Positions 25,762-36,336 are shown, numbered from the stretch's first letter. The stretch: 64,000 nucleotides of DNA from an uncultured Flavobacteriaceae bacterium (GCA_947489085.1 CANLCJ010000017.1:30716-94715); one strand, 5' to 3'. The notes: a model not told the origin generated them from the letters alone. Numbers and translations: made by a program.

Positions 25762-28700
25762 TCAGCTAAATAAATCGGTAATACTTTCTTTAGATAAATT
25801 TTTCACAAAACTTTCGTCGGTTTGTATGATGTCGTCGGATAATTGTTTTTTTGTTTCTTGGTATTTTATGATTTTTTCTTCTATGGTATCTTTACAAATC
25901 ATTTTATAAGCCATTACTTTTTTCGTTTGTCCTATACGGTAACAACGGTCAATCGCTTGCGCTTCTACTGCTGGATTCCACCAAGGGTCTACAATATAAA
26001 CGTAGTCTGCTGCTGTTAAGTTAAGACCTGTACCGCCTGCTTTTAAGCTTATAAGAAAAACGCGAACGTCTGAGTTGTTTTGAAAATTAGCGACTCTAGC
26101 CTGCCTGTCTTTTGTTTTACCATCTAAGTATTCGTATTGAATATGTTTTGCGTCGAAAGCTATTTTAATAAGGTTTAGCATTTTTACAAATTGAGAAAAC
26201 ACTAATATTTTATGTTGTCCTGTTTGCTCTGTAACATGCTTTACGAGTTCTTGAATTTTAACAGATTCTGAGGTGTATTTTTCTTGATCGTTTAACAATT
26301 CTGGCGCATCGCAAATTTGGCGTAGCTTTGTGAGGCCTTCTAAAACATACATTTTAGATTTACCTACACCGTCTTCGTCTATTTTTTCAAGTAAATAATT
26401 TCGGTATTTGTTTTTATAGGCATCATAGAGTTTTTTTTGTTCTTTTTCCATGGTGCAGTATAAAATCTGCTCTGTTTTTTCTGGCAACTCTGTAGCTACT
26501 TGTGCTTTGGTTCTTCGCATTAAAAACGGATGTATCATTTTTCGAAGCGCTTCGGCAGCATCGGGGTCTTTATGTTTGTCTATGGGTGTGGAAAACTCGT
26601 TTTTAAAATTTGCCATAGTGCCTAGAAGTCCAGGATTTACAAAGCTCATTTGAGCATATAAATCGAAAGTATTGTTTTCAATAGGTGTGCCTGTTAAAAC
26701 CAATCTATTATTTGCTTTTATAAGTTTTACAGTTTTATACCTTTTAGAATTGGGGTTTTTTATGGCTTGAGATTCGTCTAAAATACAATAGTGGAATTGG
26801 TAATCTTTTAAAAACGAAATATCGCGCATCACTACTCCGTAAGTGGAGAATACGAGATCTACAGTGCTAAAATTAGCAGTGTCTGTATCTCTGTTAGTCC
26901 CATTATGTACTAAATATTTTAATGCAGGTGCAAATTTTGTAACTTCTTCTTGCCAATTAAATATTAGTGAAGTAGGTAAGATGATTAAAGTGGCTTGTTT
27001 AGGTTTTTTTGTATTCTTTATGTGTTTTAAAAAACTAATGACTTGAAGGGTTTTACCAAGCCCCATATCGTCTGCCAAACAACCACCGAATTTATAGGTT
27101 TCTAAAAAGTTAAGCCAATTAAGGCCTTCTTTTTGGTAGTTGCGCAGGTTTGCTTTTAAGCCAGCAGGTTTTTGTATATTATTGATATTTTTAAAGCTGT
27201 CTAAGCCTTCCTTTATTTGCCTGTGGTTTTTTGCAATTTCCGACGTAATATCTATATCTTCATATAAAGTATCAATAATTGATAATTGATATTTGGATAC
27301 TTTTATAGTGTCTTTTTTTACGTCTCCAGATCTAAAAACGTTACTGTATTTTTCCACCCATTGTTTGGGCAAAATACCAATGCTACCGTCTTTAAGCTTT
27401 ACAAAATTATCCTTGTTTATTACAGATTTTCGTATGTCTTTTAAACTTACGAGTTGGTCTCCAAATTTAATTTCTATACCTACATCAAACCAGTCTATTT
27501 CAGAATTTACGTTTGTCTGTATTGTAGGTTTGTTTGTGTTGTACTTTAATTTAGATAATTTTTCTGAACCGTAAATTTCAATATTATGAGTTTTAAAAAT
27601 TTCAAAGGCCTCTAAAAACCATCCGTTTTTAACAAAATCTTCTATGTTTAAGTAAAAAAAACCTTGGTTTTGATTTTTAAAATAAGGATGCGTACTTGCT
27701 ACAGTATTGTAAAATTCTCGTTCTAGATCTAAATGGCGATTTACTTTTACATGTTTACCATTATCTTCGTAAGTTAAATAATCGTTTTTAAGTAATTCGT
27801 AGTGTTCGTTATTATATTCTAATATGGGGTTTAAAATGATAATATCTTCCTCTTCAGAACAATAAATTTGCTTTTTAAAATCTGTAGCCTTTGTAGGTCT
27901 TAATTTGTATTTTCTTTTAGATACGACAACTTCAAACTGCTTTTCTAGTGGTTTAATAAGTGCTTCATTGTAGGCCTCAAAATCGGTTTTATTGATGCGA
28001 ATTTCAGGGGTTTCATTAAACTTCAAAAAAGCTTGAGCTTCATATAATGATTTATAGAAATAATAGGTGTCTTTTTTTTGAATACAGAATAGATTGTTTA
28101 CATAAGCACCTTTTTTAAGTGCTATTTTTTTACCCTCGAGTTTTATATAGGCTTTTAACAGATAGAAATGTGTTTCTTCTGTAAGTTTAAAAGACAAAGA
28201 AGGATGCATTTTAGAAATAACTACAGGTTCTATATGTTTTGAGGATATATTTTGCTTAACTTCTGTAAGCCTACCTACAATTACAGTGTCGTCTATAGCG
28301 TCTACAATTGTTTTTATGTTCTGGAATTGGTACCGGTGGACTGTACTTGTAAGCTTAGAGTCGAAATTTTCTAGTTTAAAAATAGATTCTAATATAAGTT
28401 GTTCTTTTTCGGTGAACAATTGTTTTTTAGCAATATAGGTATCTGCTTCTACTATTGTAATCTTAGAGGTTAACCTACGCTTTAATTTATCGGTGTTACC
28501 CATAACAGGGTAAAATCCTAAACCATGATGTGGAGGTGCAAAAAGTAAAGCAAAGGCTTTAGGTTTTGTGTTATCTTCTACAGGTAGTTGCGAAGCAATT
28601 ATGGTTTTAGGGTCTGTAAAATTTTTAGAAAAAAGATCTAAATCTTCGTTGGCATAGCTTTTAAGGATACCAGGAACTTTTGGAGTCGCTTCCAGTTTGC

Positions 28701-29502
28701 CGTTAACGTATTGGAAGTCGAAGTAAGTATTATAGATGTCATCTTTTAGGCTAAACCCATAAGCATTTAAAAGCACTTCTTTTTTAGCTAATATTTCTTC
28801 TTTAGATGCTAAAAACAGAGGCGCTTTTTTTGAAATATAATAAAGGGCTCTTGTTTGATGTTTGCATAAATTCTTATTGGAATTTTTACAATGGCATAAA
28901 AGTGATAACTCGGTTTCTGTTTTTTTAATTTCTAGAGAGACATAGTTTGAAGACCAATACTCATTTTCAGCGACTATAAAGTTTAAATGATTATCGCTAG
29001 CGGCCTCTAACTCTATGTCTAAGAGAATGTGTATATAGCTATTATAATTTTGCTTAGAGGCATGTGCTTTAATAAGTGCATCTAAATTTGTGTTGTACAC
29101 GTTCTCTATGGGAATAGTATAAGGTGCTGTAGATGAATATTTTTTGGCGCTTTTTGGGGTAACAGCTATTGGTTTTTCTATATCTGCGACTTCTAGATTA
29201 TTTTTGCTTTGATCTTGAGTTGAAAAAAAGGCTTCTGCTTCTACTGCTAAGGCGACTTCGTGTTTGCAAACATTTCCATGATCGAAGGGACAACTACAAT
29301 GGCTTGAAATGTGTCCAAAAATAAGTCCTGTAAAACTTACAGTATAAGGAATGCCAGACGAGCCTTCTACAGTAGCACTTATAGTGTTTCGATCTGTAGA
29401 AAAGTCAAGATCTAATACATTACATTGGCTTGCACGACCACGAATAACAGCTGTGGTGTTTGCATGTATGTACGTTTTTAATCTTTTATTATGAAGCTCC
29501 AT
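25762..29502 (-). CDS. SNF2-family helicase/ATPase with two SWIM zinc fingers
   Basis: A 1246-residue DNA-dependent ATPase of the bacterial SNF2/RapA-like type, not a thiamine enzyme. Two SWIM zinc fingers of identical CxC-x7-CxH form lie at C69/C71/C79/H81 and C203/C205/C213/H215. A long middle region (about 250-770) follows. The helicase core comprises Walker A DDMGLGKT (811-818), DESQ box (909-912), LTGTPIENN (about 937-945) and the C-terminal lobe with SLKAGGTGLNLTAADYVYIVDPWWNP and arginine-finger motif QAIDRCYRIGQ (1182-1192). It sits 7 bases after the TenI-like gene and 6 before thiD, so it must be co-transcribed with the thiamine genes and placed under the TPP riboswitch unless it has its own promoter. 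Confidence 0.92.
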   Translation of the reverse strand: MELHNKRLKTYIHANTTAVIRGRASQCNVLDLDFSTDRNTISATVEGSSGIPYTVSFTGLIFGHISSHCSCPFDHGNVCKHEVALAVEAEAFFSTQDQSKNNLEVADIEKPIAVTPKSAKKYSSTAPYTIPIENVYNTNLDALIKAHASKQNYNSYIHILLDIELEAASDNHLNFIVAENEYWSSNYVSLEIKKTETELSLLCHCKNSNKNLCKHQTRALYYISKKAPLFLASKEEILAKKEVLLNAYGFSLKDDIYNTYFDFQYVNGKLEATPKVPGILKSYANEDLDLFSKNFTDPKTIIASQLPVEDNTKPKAFALLFAPPHHGLGFYPVMGNTDKLKRRLTSKITIVEADTYIAKKQLFTEKEQLILESIFKLENFDSKLTSTVHRYQFQNIKTIVDAIDDTVIVGRLTEVKQNISSKHIEPVVISKMHPSLSFKLTEETHFYLLKAYIKLEGKKIALKKGAYVNNLFCIQKKDTYYFYKSLYEAQAFLKFNETPEIRINKTDFEAYNEALIKPLEKQFEVVVSKRKYKLRPTKATDFKKQIYCSEEEDIIILNPILEYNNEHYELLKNDYLTYEDNGKHVKVNRHLDLEREFYNTVASTHPYFKNQNQGFFYLNIEDFVKNGWFLEAFEIFKTHNIEIYGSEKLSKLKYNTNKPTIQTNVNSEIDWFDVGIEIKFGDQLVSLKDIRKSVINKDNFVKLKDGSIGILPKQWVEKYSNVFRSGDVKKDTIKVSKYQLSIIDTLYEDIDITSEIAKNHRQIKEGLDSFKNINNIQKPAGLKANLRNYQKEGLNWLNFLETYKFGGCLADDMGLGKTLQVISFLKHIKNTKKPKQATLIILPTSLIFNWQEEVTKFAPALKYLVHNGTNRDTDTANFSTVDLVFSTYGVVMRDISFLKDYQFHYCILDESQAIKNPNSKRYKTVKLIKANNRLVLTGTPIENNTFDLYAQMSFVNPGLLGTMANFKNEFSTPIDKHKDPDAAEALRKMIHPFLMRRTKAQVATELPEKTEQILYCTMEKEQKKLYDAYKNKYRNYLLEKIDEDGVGKSKMYVLEGLTKLRQICDAPELLNDQEKYTSESVKIQELVKHVTEQTGQHKILVFSQFVKMLNLIKIAFDAKHIQYEYLDGKTKDRQARVANFQNNSDVRVFLISLKAGGTGLNLTAADYVYIVDPWWNPAVEAQAIDRCYRIGQTKKVMAYKMICKDTIEEKIIKYQETKKQLSDDIIQTDESFVKNLSKESITDLFS

Positions 29503-29509
29503 AGTGTCT

Positions 29510-30100
29510 TTATTTCGAGAAACCTTGTTGCATTTTTTTAAATGCGATAATAGGGTGTTCTGTATTCCAAATACCGCCTAATACACCAACGCCTTGAAAT
29601 CCTAAGCGTTTAAAAGCATCAAGGTTATCGGGGGTAACACCACCCATACCTATAATGGTTTTATCGATATGGTTCACATCGAAACCGCGCCCTTCGTAGC
29701 CTTGTTTAGAGATAGACGCAAATACGGGGCTTAATAAATGGTAGTCAAATTCAAAATCGCATGCTGCGAGCACTTCGGGTTCATGAAACGAAGAGCTAAT
29801 GGTTTTGCCAAACATATTAAGGTCTTTAAAATACTGCCCAGGATTATCGATATGGTCCTTGCGTTTTTGTTCTTGAAAATGAATGCCTTTTAGTGCAAAT
29901 TCATTAATCAATTCATGATGGTAATGTACCACAATACGATCGTGATATTTGACATCTATTTTATTGAGGTAGGCACAGTGTTGCTCGTAATTTTTATGGG
30001 GCTTTCTAAAATGATAGTACTGTAAGCCTGCTTCGAACAGACGTGTTAACAGGTCTATTTCGTTAGGAATATCGTTTTCTGGTGCAATTAAAACAATCAT
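29510..30100 (-). CDS. TenI/ThiE-like protein, second thiamine phosphate synthase homologue
   Basis: A 196-residue TIM-barrel protein of the ThiE/TenI family. It shows LQYYHFRKP where ThiE has a VQLR motif, GKTISSSFHEPEVL, DYHLLSPVFASISKQGYEGRGF and IIGMGGVTPDNLDAFKRLGFQGVGVLGGIW. The motifs fit the TenI-type thiazole tautomerase or the ThiE2 paralogue common in Bacteroidota thiamine operons better than a full ThiE. It lies 211 bases downstream of thiC; that gap holds a dispersed repeat. Exact reaction uncertain. Confidence 0.75.
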   Translation of the reverse strand: MIVLIAPENDIPNEIDLLTRLFEAGLQYYHFRKPHKNYEQHCAYLNKIDVKYHDRIVVHYHHELINEFALKGIHFQEQKRKDHIDNPGQYFKDLNMFGKTISSSFHEPEVLAACDFEFDYHLLSPVFASISKQGYEGRGFDVNHIDKTIIGMGGVTPDNLDAFKRLGFQGVGVLGGIWNTEHPIIAFKKMQQGFSK

Positions 30101-30202
30101 TTTTTAGAGTGTTTGTTATAAGACCAGTTCTTAAGTATTTGCTATAAATCGTGTTTTAGCAAGTAGGAGAGAACTGGTGTTTTATAATTGAATGTTGAGG
30201 TG

Positions 30203-30299
30203 CGTTGCGTTAGGGATTGCAGTGAAAATCCTTTTGCTTTTTTGCAAAAGATTGTAACGGAAAGCCCGCCCACGCTTTTTTTGAAGCGTGGGGACGCCC
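30203..30299 (+). repeat. Dispersed two-hairpin repeat, copy A (inside the thiamine operon)
   Basis: This copy of about 97 bases shares with copy B (53368-53469, opposite orientation) an 18-base end block (complement TGCAATCCCTAACGCAAC), a central AAAGCCCG block and a terminal ACGCCC. Between the last two is a perfect 9-bp stem, CCCACGCTT (30269-30277) and AAGCGTGGG (30284-30292), with a 6-base loop. Copy B has the same 9-bp/6-base hairpin with paired substitutions. A second imperfect stem lies at 30227-30253 (AATCCTTTTGC and GCAAAAGATT). It lies between thiC and the TenI-like gene, in the transcribed operon. No coding frame. Confidence 0.75.
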
Positions 30300-30311
30300 T
30301 GAATTTTAAAT

Positions 30312-32177
<1,866 letters not shown>

Positions 32178-32206
32178 TTATTAAACGTTAGAGATGTAAG
32201 ATAGGC

Positions 32207-32410
32207 TTAGCCTCCTTGTGTTGATGTAATTATTAAAATGGCATCGTTTTGATGCAGTGTTTGGGTGTGCCACTCTGTTTTTTTTATCACTTTATTATTG
32301 ATAGCAATGGCAATACCGTTGGTTTGTATTTCTAATTTAGAAACCAAATCATTAAGGGTAGTTTCTGGAGCGATATGGTGTGCTTTTTGGTTTACTTCTA
32401 CAGAAATCAT
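32207..32410 (-). CDS. thiS: Sulfur carrier protein ThiS
   Basis: A 67-residue ubiquitin-like carrier whose C-terminal Gly-Gly (ITSTQGG) is adenylated by ThiF and carries sulfur to ThiG. The start is the ATG at 32410 (MISVEVNQKAH). A longer in-frame ATG at 32503 lies inside the TPP riboswitch and would add 31 residues unlike any ThiS, so it is rejected. The core TLNDLVSKLEIQTNGIAIAINNKVIKKTEW matches the ThiS fold. It is the first gene of the thiamine operon. Confidence 0.92.
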   Translation of the reverse strand: MISVEVNQKAHHIAPETTLNDLVSKLEIQTNGIAIAINNKVIKKTEWHTQTLHQNDAILIITSTQGG

Positions 32411-32477
32411 ATAGTCATTTATAGTTTTTGTAGTAAACCTAGAAGTAGATGTATAGTTGTGGGCTATGTAACTATAA

Positions 32478-32553
32478 CTTTTCCCTACGTTGGTCTTAAC
32501 CAAATCAGGTTCTAAGGATATGTCTCAAGCTAAAGTTATAGCTACTCCTAAAG
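32478..32553 (-). promoter_or_regulatory. TPP riboswitch (thi box)
   Basis: Read on the minus strand, the conserved thi-box blocks appear in order: GGAGTAGC (P2 side), GCTTGAGA (the CUGAGA core), ACCTGAT with the flanking CCTTAGA, and GACCAACGTAGGGAA. These match the TPP aptamer consensus, including the pyrophosphate- and pyrimidine-sensor loops. The aptamer ends about 68 bases before the thiS ATG. That is room for an expression platform, though no clear terminator hairpin was seen, so translational control is likely. It should switch off the whole downstream operon when TPP is abundant. Confidence 0.93.
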
Positions 32554-32563
32554 TTTACGTTTA

Positions 32564-32571
32564 CAAAGATA
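32564..32571 (-). promoter_or_regulatory. Promoter -7 box of the thiamine operon
   Basis: On the minus strand this reads TATCTTTG, fitting TAnnTTTG. The transcript would begin near 32557, just before the TPP aptamer starts at 32553. No clear -33 TTG was seen. Confidence 0.55.
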
Positions 32572-32606
32572 AGCAATAGTTGCTTTAAGTTGTTGGTTTT
32601 ATAGTG

Positions 32607-33047
32607 CTAATTAAAAATACGTAATGTACTGCCGTTTTGTTCTACACGGTAGGGTATAAGTGTGCTTAGCCGTTCGTCGCTATCGTCCAAGGGTAGACCT
32701 GTAAATAGGCTATATCTAATTGCGTTTTCGCAGGTAGATTGGCCTATTACTCCATTAATTTCAAGAATGGAACAGGGCTCGAAAGTACGGTTAGGGTCTG
32801 CTGCATCGAAAGCTACAAAGCCACTACCTGTATTTGTAATTATAATACCACCATTACCTGCATTTGCTAAAAAGACTGCGTTACTGGGGAATTGAAGTTG
32901 ATTGAATTGGGGAAAATTTAAATTTATAGTTTCGTTTACTGGTATATCTAGCAAGAATTGGCTGTTCGAATTATTTCCAGAATCGTCGTCGCAATTGGTA
33001 ACTAAAATTAATAAACCTAAGCTTATAAAGAAGTTAAGGAGTTTCAT
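32607..33047 (-). CDS. Rieske-fold-like lipoprotein without cluster ligands
   Basis: A 146-residue lipoprotein. The ATG at 33047 is chosen because it gives a normal lipoprotein signal (MKLLNFFISLGLLILVTNC, Cys 19, then DDDSGNN); the upstream ATG at 33086 adds 13 odd residues. The mature part has the outline of the Bacteroidota Rieske-like proteins (ANAGNGGIIITNTGSGFVAFDAADPN, two Cys, YSLFTGLPL, LIPYRVEQNGSTLRI). It lacks the two Cys-x-His pairs that hold a 2Fe-2S cluster, so it is probably not a redox protein. Function unknown. It is divergent from greA. Confidence 0.65.
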   Translation of the reverse strand: MKLLNFFISLGLLILVTNCDDDSGNNSNSQFLLDIPVNETINLNFPQFNQLQFPSNAVFLANAGNGGIIITNTGSGFVAFDAADPNRTFEPCSILEINGVIGQSTCENAIRYSLFTGLPLDDSDERLSTLIPYRVEQNGSTLRIFN

Positions 33048-33104
33048 AGGTGTTGAAATTAGGCCGCAATTTACGACAAAATACAAACGGATTTAAATAT
33101 TTTG

Positions 33105-33112
33105 TATATTTG
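33105..33112 (+). promoter_or_regulatory. Promoter -7 box of greA
   Basis: TATATTTG fits TAnnTTTG and lies about 120 bases before the greA ATG, leaving a long leader. No convincing -33 box or leader structure was seen. Confidence 0.4.
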
Positions 33113-33235
33113 TGATACTGTCTCGTGAAAGCGGGATTTTTTTATGCTGAACTTGTTTATTCTTAACTACTGTAGTGTAGATGATTTAAGAATTTTAGAG
33201 TTTCAGCATCTTTTTATTAAATAAACGATGAAGTA

Positions 33236-33709
33236 ATGAGTAAAGTATCTTACTATACACCAGAAGGACTAAAAAAATTAAGAGATGAGCTGCAACAGCT
33301 AAAAGATGTGGAGCGTGTAAAGGCTTCTAAGGCTATTGCAGAGGCTAGAGATAAAGGCGATTTAAGTGAAAATGCAGAGTACGACGCGGCTAAGGAGGCG
33401 CAGGGCATGCTGGAGATGCGCATTTCTAAATTAGAGGATGCTTTAGCTGGGGCGCGTATTATAGACGAATCTCAATTGGATAATTCCAAAATATTGGTGC
33501 TCTCTAAAGTAAAAATAAAGAACCAAACTAATGGTATGGAGATGAATTATACCTTGGTTGCCGATGGTGAGGCAGATTTGGCTTCGGGTAAAATTTCTGT
33601 GAACTCTCCTATAGGAAAAGGGTTGCTTGGTAAATCTGTAGGTGATGTTGCTGAAATAAAAGTGCCCAATGGCGTGATGAAGTTTGATATTGTTGAAATT
33701 TCTAGATAA
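33236..33709 (+). CDS. greA: Transcription elongation factor GreA
   Basis: Rescues backtracked RNA polymerase by stimulating transcript cleavage. The 157 residues show the N-terminal coiled coil (about 1-75) with the acidic tip GDLSENAEYDAAKEAQ, and the C-terminal FKBP-like domain ending SPIGKGLLGKSVGDVAEIKVPNGVMKFDIVEI. Normal length. Its stop overlaps the ATG of the HIT gene by one base (TAATG), so the two are coupled. Confidence 0.97.
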   Translation: MSKVSYYTPEGLKKLRDELQQLKDVERVKASKAIAEARDKGDLSENAEYDAAKEAQGMLEMRISKLEDALAGARIIDESQLDNSKILVLSKVKIKNQTNGMEMNYTLVADGEADLASGKISVNSPIGKGLLGKSVGDVAEIKVPNGVMKFDIVEISR

Positions 33710-34098
33710 TGGCTTCTATATTTACAAAAATTGTTAATGGTGAAATACCCTGCTATAAGGTTGCAGAGACAGACGATTTTTTAGCGTTTTTAGATGTAAA
33801 CCCTAACGCACAAGGACATACGCTTTGCATTCCTAAAAAAGAGGTGGATAAGTTATTTGATTTGGATGAAGGGTTGTATGCCGATTTAATGCAATTTTCT
33901 AGAACCGTAGCCTTGGCTATTGAAAAGGCTATACCTTGCCAACGTGTTGGTTTAACTGTAATAGGTTTAGAGGTGCCACATGCTCATGTACATCTTATTC
34001 CGCTACATTCTATGGAAGATGCTCGCTTTTTAAATAAAGTAAAAATGTCTCCAGAAGATTTTAAAACAACTGCCGCAGCTATACGCGCTTACATCTAG
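33709..34098 (+). CDS. HIT family protein (HinT-like nucleotide hydrolase)
   Basis: A 129-residue histidine-triad protein. The motif HAHVHLIPL at 91-99 gives the triad H91, H93 and H95, with H93 the expected nucleophile. The N-terminal FTKIVNGEIPCYKVAETDDFLAFLDVNP is typical of HinT-type purine nucleoside phosphoramidases. Co-transcribed with greA through a one-base overlap. Confidence 0.93.
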   Translation: MASIFTKIVNGEIPCYKVAETDDFLAFLDVNPNAQGHTLCIPKKEVDKLFDLDEGLYADLMQFSRTVALAIEKAIPCQRVGLTVIGLEVPHAHVHLIPLHSMEDARFLNKVKMSPEDFKTTAAAIRAYI

Positions 34099-34112
34099 GC
34101 GTAATTTAATTT

Positions 34113-34463
34113 TTACCGCGTTATTAAAACTGTGGTTATTACTGCAATACTACCAACACCACTGGAAATTAAAATAGCCCAAAACAAAGGTTTAAAACGT
34201 TTGGTTCTTGGTTTTGGTGTAAAGGCTTTTTCTTGGTAGGCAACACCCCGTTCTATATCTTCTGTCCAACGTTCTGGGTAGATAGGGCTGTTGCATATAT
34301 GGCAATACATATCGTAACTTATGGTATCTGTTACAGATTTGTAGAATTTTGTTTCTATAAAGTCTTGTTTAAACGTTAAACACAACCCATCCTTGCCAAA
34401 ACATTCTGGACAGTTATTTTTAAGTGTAACTTTTTTTACTGTTATGCGCTTTGTTTTAGTCAT
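34113..34463 (-). CDS. Membrane-anchored zinc-ribbon-like protein
   Basis: A 116-residue protein with two CxxC pairs (C18/C21 in NCPECFGKDGLC, C54/C57 in YCHICNSPIYPERW), suggesting a zinc ribbon, and one C-terminal membrane helix (about 92-114). Its ATG overlaps the stop of the histidine kinase by 4 bases, so the two are translationally coupled and it may work with the kinase. No known family recognised. Confidence 0.7.
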   Translation of the reverse strand: MTKTKRITVKKVTLKNNCPECFGKDGLCLTFKQDFIETKFYKSVTDTISYDMYCHICNSPIYPERWTEDIERGVAYQEKAFTPKPRTKRFKPLFWAILISSGVGSIAVITTVLITR

Positions 34464-35602
34464 CCATTATCGCGTTTTAAACTAATTTGAATGGTAGTGC
34501 CTTGACCTACTACAGACTGTAAAACCTTAATTTTACCATCGTGAAAATCTTCTACAATACGTTTTGTTAAGGATAAGCCTAATCCCCAACCACGCTTTTT
34601 AGTAGTATAACCGGGTTCGAAAATAGCATTAAATTTTTTCTTTGGAATGCCTTTGCCAGTATCGGTTACTTTAATTTTAACTGTATGCTCTCTTTGTGTG
34701 ATTTCGAGAGACAAATCGCCCCGACCTTTCATAGCATCTATGGCATTTTTTACTAGATTTTCTATAGTCCAGCTAAATAATTGCCGATTGATTTTAACTG
34801 GAATTTCTTCGTTTGGTATTTTAATATCGAAGTTAACCAGATCTGAAGAGCGCCGTTTTAAATAATCGTAAGTCGTTAAAGTCTCTGCAACAATATCTGT
34901 AGTTTCTAATTTGGGTAAAGATCCAATTTTACTAAAGCGTTCTGTAATTATTTTAAGCCTGTCTATGTCTTTTTCTATTTCTGTGATATAGTCTGGATCT
35001 ACGTTTTCGGTTTTTAAAAGTTCTGTCCAACCTATTAAAGAGGATAAAGGTGTACCTATTTGGTGGGCTGTTTCTTTTGCCATGCCAGACCAGAGTTTGT
35101 TTTGGCTGGCGTTTTTATTACTCTTATAGAAAAAGAAAATTACTGCACTAAAGAGTATAAGTATTAGTAAAAGTGCTAGAGGGTAATATTTTAGCTTATT
35201 AAGTAAAGGCGAGTTGCCGTAATATATGGTGCTAAAAGGTTTTACTTCGATAGGCTCATTTTCGTCTTTAAATTTTTCTATGAGCTTTTTTACGTAAACG
35301 GAGTCGTTAATTTTACTCTCGTCAATATTATTATAAGAGTTGATGCTACCATCTTTATTAACAACAATTCTGGGTGTAGTTTTGTTACTGTTTAATATTT
35401 TTAAGGTAAGATTTAAATTGGTGTTGGTGGTAGAATTGATAAACTCGTCTTGCGCAAAGGACCAGTTTTCCATTTTTATACGCTCTTCTTCTTTAAAGTT
35501 TTGAAAAAACTCGTAAGTGTTCCATAAAATTAGAGTTACAATTAGAAATGAGATTGCAATTAAAACCCAGCGGAAGGTGCTAAAATACTTGGTAAAAATC
35601 AT
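34460..35602 (-). CDS. Sensor histidine kinase, no adjacent response regulator
   Basis: A 380-residue membrane kinase. Two membrane helices (about 11-30 and 139-159) flank an extracytoplasmic sensor of about 108 residues. The cytoplasmic part has the H-box KETAHQIGTPLSSL with H180, N-box N286 in ENLVKNAIDA, G1 DTGKG (314-318) and G2 GWGLGLSL (338-345). No HAMP or PAS domain is evident. HQIGTP in place of HELRTP is a common Bacteroidota variant. Its partner regulator is not in the window. It is coupled to the small zinc-ribbon gene downstream. Confidence 0.92.
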   Translation of the reverse strand: MIFTKYFSTFRWVLIAISFLIVTLILWNTYEFFQNFKEEERIKMENWSFAQDEFINSTTNTNLNLTLKILNSNKTTPRIVVNKDGSINSYNNIDESKINDSVYVKKLIEKFKDENEPIEVKPFSTIYYGNSPLLNKLKYYPLALLLILILFSAVIFFFYKSNKNASQNKLWSGMAKETAHQIGTPLSSLIGWTELLKTENVDPDYITEIEKDIDRLKIITERFSKIGSLPKLETTDIVAETLTTYDYLKRRSSDLVNFDIKIPNEEIPVKINRQLFSWTIENLVKNAIDAMKGRGDLSLEITQREHTVKIKVTDTGKGIPKKKFNAIFEPGYTTKKRGWGLGLSLTKRIVEDFHDGKIKVLQSVVGQGTTIQISLKRDNG

Positions 35603-35880
35603 TTTTGTTGGTTAAATAATCTGTAATATAATGCAAATCTGTTAATATTATTGTTCTAGATGTTAGTAAATCTGTTTTTAGATGCGTTTGATATTAATTA
35701 CCTTTGTATAAAGGTTGACACGCTTATTTGGTTTTTAAAATATTTGGTTTTCAATGTATTATAATCGTTAGTTGTTTTAAAAAGCTTAAACCCATTATTT
35801 TAAAAGCAGATCTGCCCTTATGTTTTACATATTTGTGAAACCAAACTATAAATAATAACAGCGAATTAAAAACAGACGAA

Positions 35881-36261
35881 ATGGAAGTTCAAGGAAAAGT
35901 GAAAATGATTGGTGATACCCAAACTTTTGGGAGTAACGGTTTTAGAAAGAGAGAAATTGTAGTAACTACAGAAGAGCAATATCCACAGCATATTATGGTG
36001 GAGTTTGTGCAAGATAAAACAGATTTATTGAACAACTACCAAGTAGGGCAGGAAGTTAAAATAAATATCAATTTACGTGGTAGAGAATGGGTAAATCCTC
36101 AAGGCGAAACAAAATATTTTAATTCCATTCAAGGCTGGAGAATAGAAGCATTACAACAAACCGCTGCGTCTGGAGAAAATATGCCTCCAATACCGCCAGC
36201 AGATGCTTTTGAGCCTGCAGGAGATTTAAAAGAGGACGATCACGACGATTTACCGTTCTAA
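35881..36261 (+). CDS. DUF3127 domain-containing protein (OB-fold, SSB-like)
   Basis: A 126-residue cytoplasmic protein matching DUF3127: MEVQGKVKMIGDTQTFGSNGFRKREIVVTTEEQYPQ and NLRGREWVNPQGETKYFNSIQGWRI. The acidic tail ending DHDDLPF resembles the C-terminal peptide by which SSB proteins bind partners, so a nucleic-acid-binding role is plausible but inferred. It has its own terminator at 36304. Confidence 0.85.
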   Translation: MEVQGKVKMIGDTQTFGSNGFRKREIVVTTEEQYPQHIMVEFVQDKTDLLNNYQVGQEVKININLRGREWVNPQGETKYFNSIQGWRIEALQQTAASGENMPPIPPADAFEPAGDLKEDDHDDLPF

Positions 36262-36303
36262 ATGTTATAATTATCCTAATTTAATATTAGGTTTCAACGA
36301 ATT

Positions 36304-36336
36304 AAACCTTAATGTTTATTTAAAGCATTAAGGTTT
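36304..36336 (+). terminator. Rho-independent terminator after the DUF3127 gene
   Basis: AAACCTTAATG (36304-36314) and CATTAAGGTTT (36326-36336) form a perfect 11-bp stem with an 11-base loop, followed by T-rich sequence. Confidence 0.7.

Noticed and set aside
32411..32503. N-terminal extension of ThiS from an upstream ATG
   Set aside because: It lies inside the TPP riboswitch and has no similarity to ThiS; the ATG at 32410 gives a normal 67-residue protein.
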